From positions 363,001 to 427,000 of the forward strand of contig NZ_BLAW01000001.1 of NCBI RefSeq assembly GCF_009617895.1: a stretch of 64,000 nt of DNA, in the 5' to 3' direction. Within the stretch, counting starts at the first letter, position 1; every line of letters begins with the position of its first letter. Position numbers and translations under genes: made by a program. This stretch comes from Prolixibacter sp. SD074. GTDB lineage: Bacteria > Bacteroidota > Bacteroidia > Bacteroidales > Prolixibacteraceae. Shown in pieces: positions 59,781 to 64,000 of this stretch. The notes beneath the pieces were generated by a model that worked only from the letters and a program-made list of their open reading frames with translations, searched no databases and was not told the origin of the DNA.

Positions 59781-61826
59781 ATGAGAAACAAACTGGTGGC
59801 GCTTTCATGCGCACTTTGTACCGGCTTGCTTTTTTCAATGACTTCCTGCAATGAAAAAGGTAAGACGGAATCAGCTGAACCGGCAATTAATCTGGCCGAT
59901 CTGGACACGACACTAAGTCCGGCCCAGGATTTTAATGAGTATGCCAACGGTGGTTGGAAAAAAATGCACCCAATTCCAGCAGAGAAAAGCCGTTATGGTT
60001 CATTCGACCAAGTGGGCGATAAAACAGAAGAGCAGGTAAAAACTGTTGTTCAGGATGCTGCTAATAAAACCAACGAGCCCGGGACCGTTGCCTACAAAAT
60101 TGGCACGATGTATAATCTGGGTATGGATACGGCCAAAATTGAAAAGCAGGGCTTAACCCCGCTAAAACCATATTTCGACGAAATTGCCGCCATTAGAACT
60201 CCGGCAGACGTTCAGAAAACGTTGGCAACATTCGAAACCTATGGATTTACCACTCCGTTTGGTTTCTATGCTGCACCCGATGCGAAAAACAGTGACCTGG
60301 TCATTTCCCAGATCTATCAGTCAGGACTCAGTTTACCCGATCGTTCTTATTATACCGATGATAACGACCATGCGAAAAAGCTTCGTGCAGAATATGTTGA
60401 TCATGTAGCCAGGATGTTTGGCTTAATGGGCGACGATGATGCAACTGCAAAGAAAAATGCAGAGACCGTGATGAGCATGGAGGCCCGGATGGCTAAAGCT
60501 GCCATGACTCGTCTGGAACAGCGTGATCCGGATAAAACTTACAACAAAACCAATCTGAAAGGATTGGTTGAAATGGCCCCCGATATTGACTGGACTTCTT
60601 ATTTCCGGCAAATTGGCGTACAGCCGGAAGACATCAATGTAGAGCAGCCTGCTTTCATGAAGGAAGTGGATGCTATGGTTAAAGACGTTCCGGTTGCTGA
60701 CTGGAAAACCTATTTTCGCTGGTCGTTAATTGACGGTACCGCTTCTTATCTTTCAGATGCTTTCGTAAAACAGAACTTCGATTTCTTCGGAAAGACTATG
60801 AGTGGAGTAGAAGTAATGCGCCCACGTTGGAAGCGTGTTCAAGGGACGGTTAGTGGTGCAATGAGTATGGCTATTGGTCAGCTGTATGTAAAAAAGTATT
60901 TCCCGCCCGAAGCGAAACAGCGTATGCTGGCCCTGGTCGAAAATCTGCGTAAAGCATTGGGTAACCGCATCAAGAATCTTGAATGGATGGGTGACGAGAC
61001 CAAAAAGAAAGCTGAAGAAAAATTAGCTGCCATTGGCGTAAAAGTTGGTTATCCCGATAAATGGCGTGATTATTCAGGCCTGGAGATCAAAGATGACTCG
61101 TATGTACAGAATGTTCTGCGGGCACGCAAATTTGGTTTCGAATACAACCGCGACAAAGTAAATAAACCGGTTGATAAAACTGAATGGCATATGCCTCCGC
61201 AGATGGTAAATGCTTATTACAATCCAAGCATGAACGAAATTGTATTCCCGGCAGCTATTCTGCAGCCTCCGTTCTTCTTCGTGAATGGTGACGATGCCGT
61301 CAATTATGGCGCTATCGGTGTGGTTATTGGTCACGAAATGACTCACGGTTTCGATGACCAGGGACGTAAATTCGATAAAAACGGTAACCTGAATGACTGG
61401 TGGACCGATGATGACGCTAAGCGTTTCAATAAGCGGGCCGATGTTTTGGTTAATGAGTTCAATCAGTTCCTGGTTCTGGATACCGATACGGTCCATGCTA
61501 ACGGACGCCTTTGCCTGGGTGAGAACATTGCCGATCTGGGTGGATTGAATATTGCTTACGATGCTTTCAAAATGGGCAGTAAGGAAACCGGTAAGATTGA
61601 TGGTTTTACTCCCGACCAGCGTTTTTATCTGGCTTATGCGCATGTGTGGGCACAGAATATTCGTGATAAGGAAGCTCTGCGCCGTGCTAAAGAAGATGTA
61701 CACTCTCTTGGCCGTTACCGGGTAATTGGCCCGTTGCGGAATTTACCGGCTTTCTATGCAGCCTTTAATGTTAAACCGGGTGATAAAATGTATTTACCTG
61801 AAGACAAAAGAGCTGTTATCTGGTGA
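59781..61826 (+). CDS. pepO: M13-family zinc metallopeptidase lipoprotein (PepO/neprilysin-like)
   Basis: This protein has 681 residues from ATG 59781. The signal MRNKLVALSCALCTGLLFSM ends at TSC, a lipobox, so it is anchored in the envelope. It contains the M13 N-terminal helical domain, then NAYYNPSMNEIVFPAAILQP and the zinc site HEMTH at 518-522 (VIGHEMTHGFDDQG). The third ligand Glu is in ENIADLGGLNIAYDAF (from about 581). It degrades peptides in the periplasm or outside. An ATG 22 codons upstream (59715) would hide the signal, so the internal start is preferred. The closing residues PEDKRAVIW are the typical family end. Confidence 0.92.
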   Translation: MRNKLVALSCALCTGLLFSMTSCNEKGKTESAEPAINLADLDTTLSPAQDFNEYANGGWKKMHPIPAEKSRYGSFDQVGDKTEEQVKTVVQDAANKTNEPGTVAYKIGTMYNLGMDTAKIEKQGLTPLKPYFDEIAAIRTPADVQKTLATFETYGFTTPFGFYAAPDAKNSDLVISQIYQSGLSLPDRSYYTDDNDHAKKLRAEYVDHVARMFGLMGDDDATAKKNAETVMSMEARMAKAAMTRLEQRDPDKTYNKTNLKGLVEMAPDIDWTSYFRQIGVQPEDINVEQPAFMKEVDAMVKDVPVADWKTYFRWSLIDGTASYLSDAFVKQNFDFFGKTMSGVEVMRPRWKRVQGTVSGAMSMAIGQLYVKKYFPPEAKQRMLALVENLRKALGNRIKNLEWMGDETKKKAEEKLAAIGVKVGYPDKWRDYSGLEIKDDSYVQNVLRARKFGFEYNRDKVNKPVDKTEWHMPPQMVNAYYNPSMNEIVFPAAILQPPFFFVNGDDAVNYGAIGVVIGHEMTHGFDDQGRKFDKNGNLNDWWTDDDAKRFNKRADVLVNEFNQFLVLDTDTVHANGRLCLGENIADLGGLNIAYDAFKMGSKETGKIDGFTPDQRFYLAYAHVWAQNIRDKEALRRAKEDVHSLGRYRVIGPLRNLPAFYAAFNVKPGDKMYLPEDKRAVIW

Positions 61827-61896
61827 GGTGGGCAACAGATATAAATTATAACGAAAATCCTACTTCGTTTTGAGGTGGGAGTTTTTTGGTGTTAAG

Positions 61897-62556
61897 ATGC
61901 TTGAAAGTTTAAAACACCAGGTTTATAAAGCAAGTCTGCGATTGGTTGAGCAGGGACTGGTTATTTTTACCTGGGGAAATGTCAGTGCGATTGACAGGAA
62001 AAGCGGACTGGTCGTTATCAAGCCTTCCGGGGTTTCATATGATGAGATGGTTCCTGCGGATATGGTGGTCGTGGATATTGATGGAAAGGTGATTGAAGGA
62101 GAACTGAAACCTTCTTCCGATACGGAAACACACTTGATTTTGTACCGTAGTTTTTCGGAAATTGGAGCGATTGTTCATTCGCATTCCGAATATGCAACAG
62201 CCTGGGCCCAGGCTGGACTGGGCATTCCGCCGTTAGGCATCACACATGCCAATTATTTCAATGGCGAAATTCCCTGTACGCCACCTGTTGAACAGAAACC
62301 GGAAGATGCGGATCCGGAACTGGCAACGGGTAGTGTGATTGTAGGGACATTTGATCGGATGCATTTGGATCCTTCCCGTATTCCGGGAGTTTTGGTTTAC
62401 GGTCACGGGCCTTTCTGTTGGGGAGAAGATGTGAGCCGTGCGTTCGATCACACGGTGGTACTGGAGACGGTGGCCCGGATGGCCCATCACACCCTGGCGC
62501 TGAAGAATGTTTCGCCGGTGGAGAAGCAATTTCTCGACCGCCATTTCTTTGAATAA
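61897..62556 (+). CDS. araD: L-ribulose-5-phosphate 4-epimerase-like class II aldolase
   Basis: This protein has 219 residues from ATG 61897 (MLESLKHQVYKASLRLVEQG). The class II aldolase/AraD signature is complete: TWGNVSAIDRKSGLVVIKPSG, PSSDTETHLILYRSF, zinc ligands in VHSHSEYATAWAQ, and GHGPFCWGEDVSRA. It probably converts L-ribulose 5-phosphate to D-xylulose 5-phosphate, linking arabinose use to the pentose phosphate pathway. No araA or araB is in the window; rpiB is at 18246. A TTG in frame at 61870 was rejected as unlikely. Confidence 0.85.
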   Translation: MLESLKHQVYKASLRLVEQGLVIFTWGNVSAIDRKSGLVVIKPSGVSYDEMVPADMVVVDIDGKVIEGELKPSSDTETHLILYRSFSEIGAIVHSHSEYATAWAQAGLGIPPLGITHANYFNGEIPCTPPVEQKPEDADPELATGSVIVGTFDRMHLDPSRIPGVLVYGHGPFCWGEDVSRAFDHTVVLETVARMAHHTLALKNVSPVEKQFLDRHFFE

Positions 62557-62580
62557 ACAATACATCAATTTTCAATCATA

Positions 62581-62616
62581 AAAAAAGAGACAACTGAAAA
62601 ACGGTTGTCTCTTTTT
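62581..62616. terminator. Bidirectional terminator between araD and fabD
   Basis: AAAAAGAGACAAC and GTTGTCTCTTTTT form a 13-bp stem with T-runs on both strands, between convergent genes. Confidence 0.9.
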
Positions 62617-62636
62617 ATTAATGGTGTGTTTATTTC

Positions 62637-63527
62637 TTATGCCTGGTAAGCGTTGATACCGTTGGTTTCCATACTGCGGTCGACTTTTTTCACCAGCCCC
62701 TGAAGTACTTTTCCCGGACCAATTTCGGTGAATGAAGTAGCTCCGTCAGCAATCATAGTTTTAACGGTCTGTGTCCAGCGTACCGGAGCCGTTAATTGTG
62801 CTACCAGGTTTTTCCGGATTTCGTCGGGATCGGTAACGGCTGATGCAGTCACATTCTGGTAAACCGGGCAATTGGGTTTATCGAAGGTTGTTGCTTCGAT
62901 GGCTTCGGCCAGTTCGGTGCGGGCCGATTCCATCAGCGGAGAGTGGAAAGCGCCGCCAACCATGAGTTTGAGGGCCCGTTTGGCTCCCAGCCCGGTTAAT
63001 TTGGCACAAGCCTTATCGATGCCTTCGTTCGAACCGGAAATAACCAGCTGTCCGGGGCAGTTGTAATTGGCCGGGACAACTACGTCGTCGATTTCAGCAC
63101 AAACTTTTTCCACAACATCGTCTTCCAGGCCCACAATTGCCGCCATGGTAGAAGGCTCCAGTTCGCAGGCTTTCTGCATCGCCATCGCCCGTTTCGATAC
63201 GAGTACCAATCCATCTTCAAACGACAACGCTCCATTGGCAACCAGCGCGGAGAACTCGCCTAATGAATGACCGGCAACCATGTCGGGTTTGAATTCATCG
63301 TCCAGGGTTTTCGCCAGCAGCACGGAGTGCAGGAAAATGGCCGGTTGCGTAACTTTGGTCTGTTTTAGATCTTCGTCAGCGCCTTCAAACATCAGGTCGG
63401 TAATACGGAAACCGAGAATATCATTGGCCTTTTCGAAAAGTTCGCGGGCCAAATCGGAATTGTCGTACAGGTCTTTTCCCATTCCAACAAACTGGGCCCC
63501 CTGTCCGGGAAAAACGAATGCTTTCAT
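62637..63527 (-). CDS. fabD: Malonyl-CoA:ACP transacylase
   Basis: This 296-residue enzyme loads malonyl groups onto ACP for fatty acid synthesis. FPGQGAQFVGMG lies at residues 6-17 and the catalytic serine is S88 in GHSLGE. VPANYNCPGQLVISGS and GGAFHSPLM (catalytic His) follow, with the C-terminal EIGPGKVLQGLVKK. Length and motif order are normal. No other fab genes are within the window. It shares the leftward direction with folE upstream, about 200 bp away. Confidence 0.95.
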   Translation of the reverse strand: MKAFVFPGQGAQFVGMGKDLYDNSDLARELFEKANDILGFRITDLMFEGADEDLKQTKVTQPAIFLHSVLLAKTLDDEFKPDMVAGHSLGEFSALVANGALSFEDGLVLVSKRAMAMQKACELEPSTMAAIVGLEDDVVEKVCAEIDDVVVPANYNCPGQLVISGSNEGIDKACAKLTGLGAKRALKLMVGGAFHSPLMESARTELAEAIEATTFDKPNCPVYQNVTASAVTDPDEIRKNLVAQLTAPVRWTQTVKTMIADGATSFTEIGPGKVLQGLVKKVDRSMETNGINAYQA

Positions 63528-63729
63528 CAGCTAATTTTTTAGTCCTTCAATTTTCATATAGAACACAACCCCAATAAATATGCACTGTCGACATCATTCT
63601 TCGGGGTAGTTACAATGCCGTTTGGTACAAATAAAATGCGTGGCAAAGATAAACATTGTCCCCCGAATGAGAAAAACCAGGCGAAAGTTCATCTGGTTTC
63701 TGGTCATGAAGCGTTCAAAAAGCTCCAAT

Positions 63730-64000
63730 TTATGAAAGATCGGAACTAATAAGTCGAATAAACTCCTCGCGGGTGGCTACCTTTTCGAATGCTCCGGTGA
63801 AATCGGATGTCGTCGTAACAGAATTCTGTTTTTCGATGCCGCGCATCACCATGCACATGTGGGTAGCTTCGATGACTACGGCAACCCCCAGCGGATTGAG
63901 TGAATTTTGGATACACTCCTTAATTTGAAGCGTGAGACGTTCCTGAACCTGTAACCGGCGTGAGTAAGCTTCCACTACGCGGGCAATCTTGCTCAATCCG
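63730..64000 (-). CDS. folE: GTP cyclohydrolase I, C-terminal part (runs out of the right edge)
   Basis: About 90 C-terminal residues are visible on the minus strand, the start lying beyond 64000. [40 protein letters not shown] and [12 protein letters not shown] are the conserved end of FolE, including the zinc-ligand Cys in HMCMVMRG. The enzyme makes dihydroneopterin triphosphate from GTP, the first step of folate and pterin synthesis. Together with the pterin dehydratase at 13332 it suggests pterin cofactor use, although the two are far apart. Confidence 0.93.
   Translation of the reverse strand, partial: GLSKIARVVEAYSRRLQVQERLTLQIKECIQNSLNPLGVAVVIEATHMCMVMRGIEKQNSVTTTSDFTGAFEKVATREEFIRLISSDLS

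Noticed and set aside
1-64000. tRNA genes, 16S/23S rRNA, prophage, integron
   Set aside because: None was seen on reading both strands; only rnpB was found among stable RNAs with confidence.

Overview
The window looks like a chromosomal segment from a Bacteroidota bacterium, most plausibly from Marinilabiliales/Prolixibacteraceae-type marine or sediment relatives. This is inferred from family content (DUF2027-Smr, Wzi, class-specific small proteins, Tat-exported Gfo/Idh/MocA oxidoreductases), from promoters of the TAnnTTTG type, from weak Shine-Dalgarno sites, and from dense AT-rich intergenic repeats. Genus-level assignment is not possible from the sequence alone.

Layout. 1-1732: end of dinB, then a leftward cluster of a DUF2007 protein, a DgkA-type lipid kinase and a VOC protein. 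2050-10147: a copper/silver stress island. It holds a small Cys-rich membrane protein, two Met-rich Spy/CpxP-like periplasmic proteins, a His-rich HYC_CC_PP-like protein, an HMA-AraC regulator, a SHOCT protein, a DUF302 protein, a CopB-type P-type ATPase, a class I (metal-free) aldolase and an archaeal-type (type II) GAPDH. The island ends at a transposase remnant (10157-10453). 10705-15358: MprF, a pterin dehydratase, a kilobase of REP-like hairpins and a DUF6261-like gene preceded by a 41-bp hairpin tandem repeat. 15942-18024: an AT-rich restriction-modification locus with a NotI-like nuclease interrupted by an in-frame stop and an intact adenine methylase. 18246-34127: housekeeping and metabolic genes (RpiB, aldo-keto reductase, GH3 glucosidase with a divergent Nudix-type regulator, Tex, AGCS symporter, QueA, Wzi), with a decayed cat gene and a decayed LytTR response regulator. 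34246-34634: RNase P RNA. 34999-40632: a Smr protein, two WecA-like sugar-1-P transferases and a mannose-1-P guanylyltransferase. 40979-47041: a 45-aa membrane peptide, a DUF559 remnant, a Tat oxidoreductase, a Na+ symporter, a YbhN-like flippase and a GT2. 47341-47476: a likely orphan small RNA. 47551-48882: rubrerythrin plus a flavin reductase-rubredoxin fusion. 49155-57097: three more Gfo/Idh/MocA oxidoreductases (two Tat-exported), ApbE and a DUF1080-PHP lipoprotein. 57139-64000: Ung, aminopeptidase P, M13 peptidase, AraD-like epimerase, FabD and the end of folE.

How genes work together. The copper island combines export (CopB), periplasmic Met/His-rich metal buffering, a metal-sensing-looking regulator, and substitute enzymes for two glycolytic steps that are plausible copper targets. 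The 42-57 kb region suggests periplasmic redox processing of sugars. The window is also rich in decaying genes (NotI-like, cat, LytTR regulator, DUF559, DUF169-like, S23 protein, transposase) and in several families of short dispersed intergenic repeats. One family appears to have inserted in frame into the mannose-1-P guanylyltransferase gene. Two 21-bp-phased arrays resemble LytTR operators.
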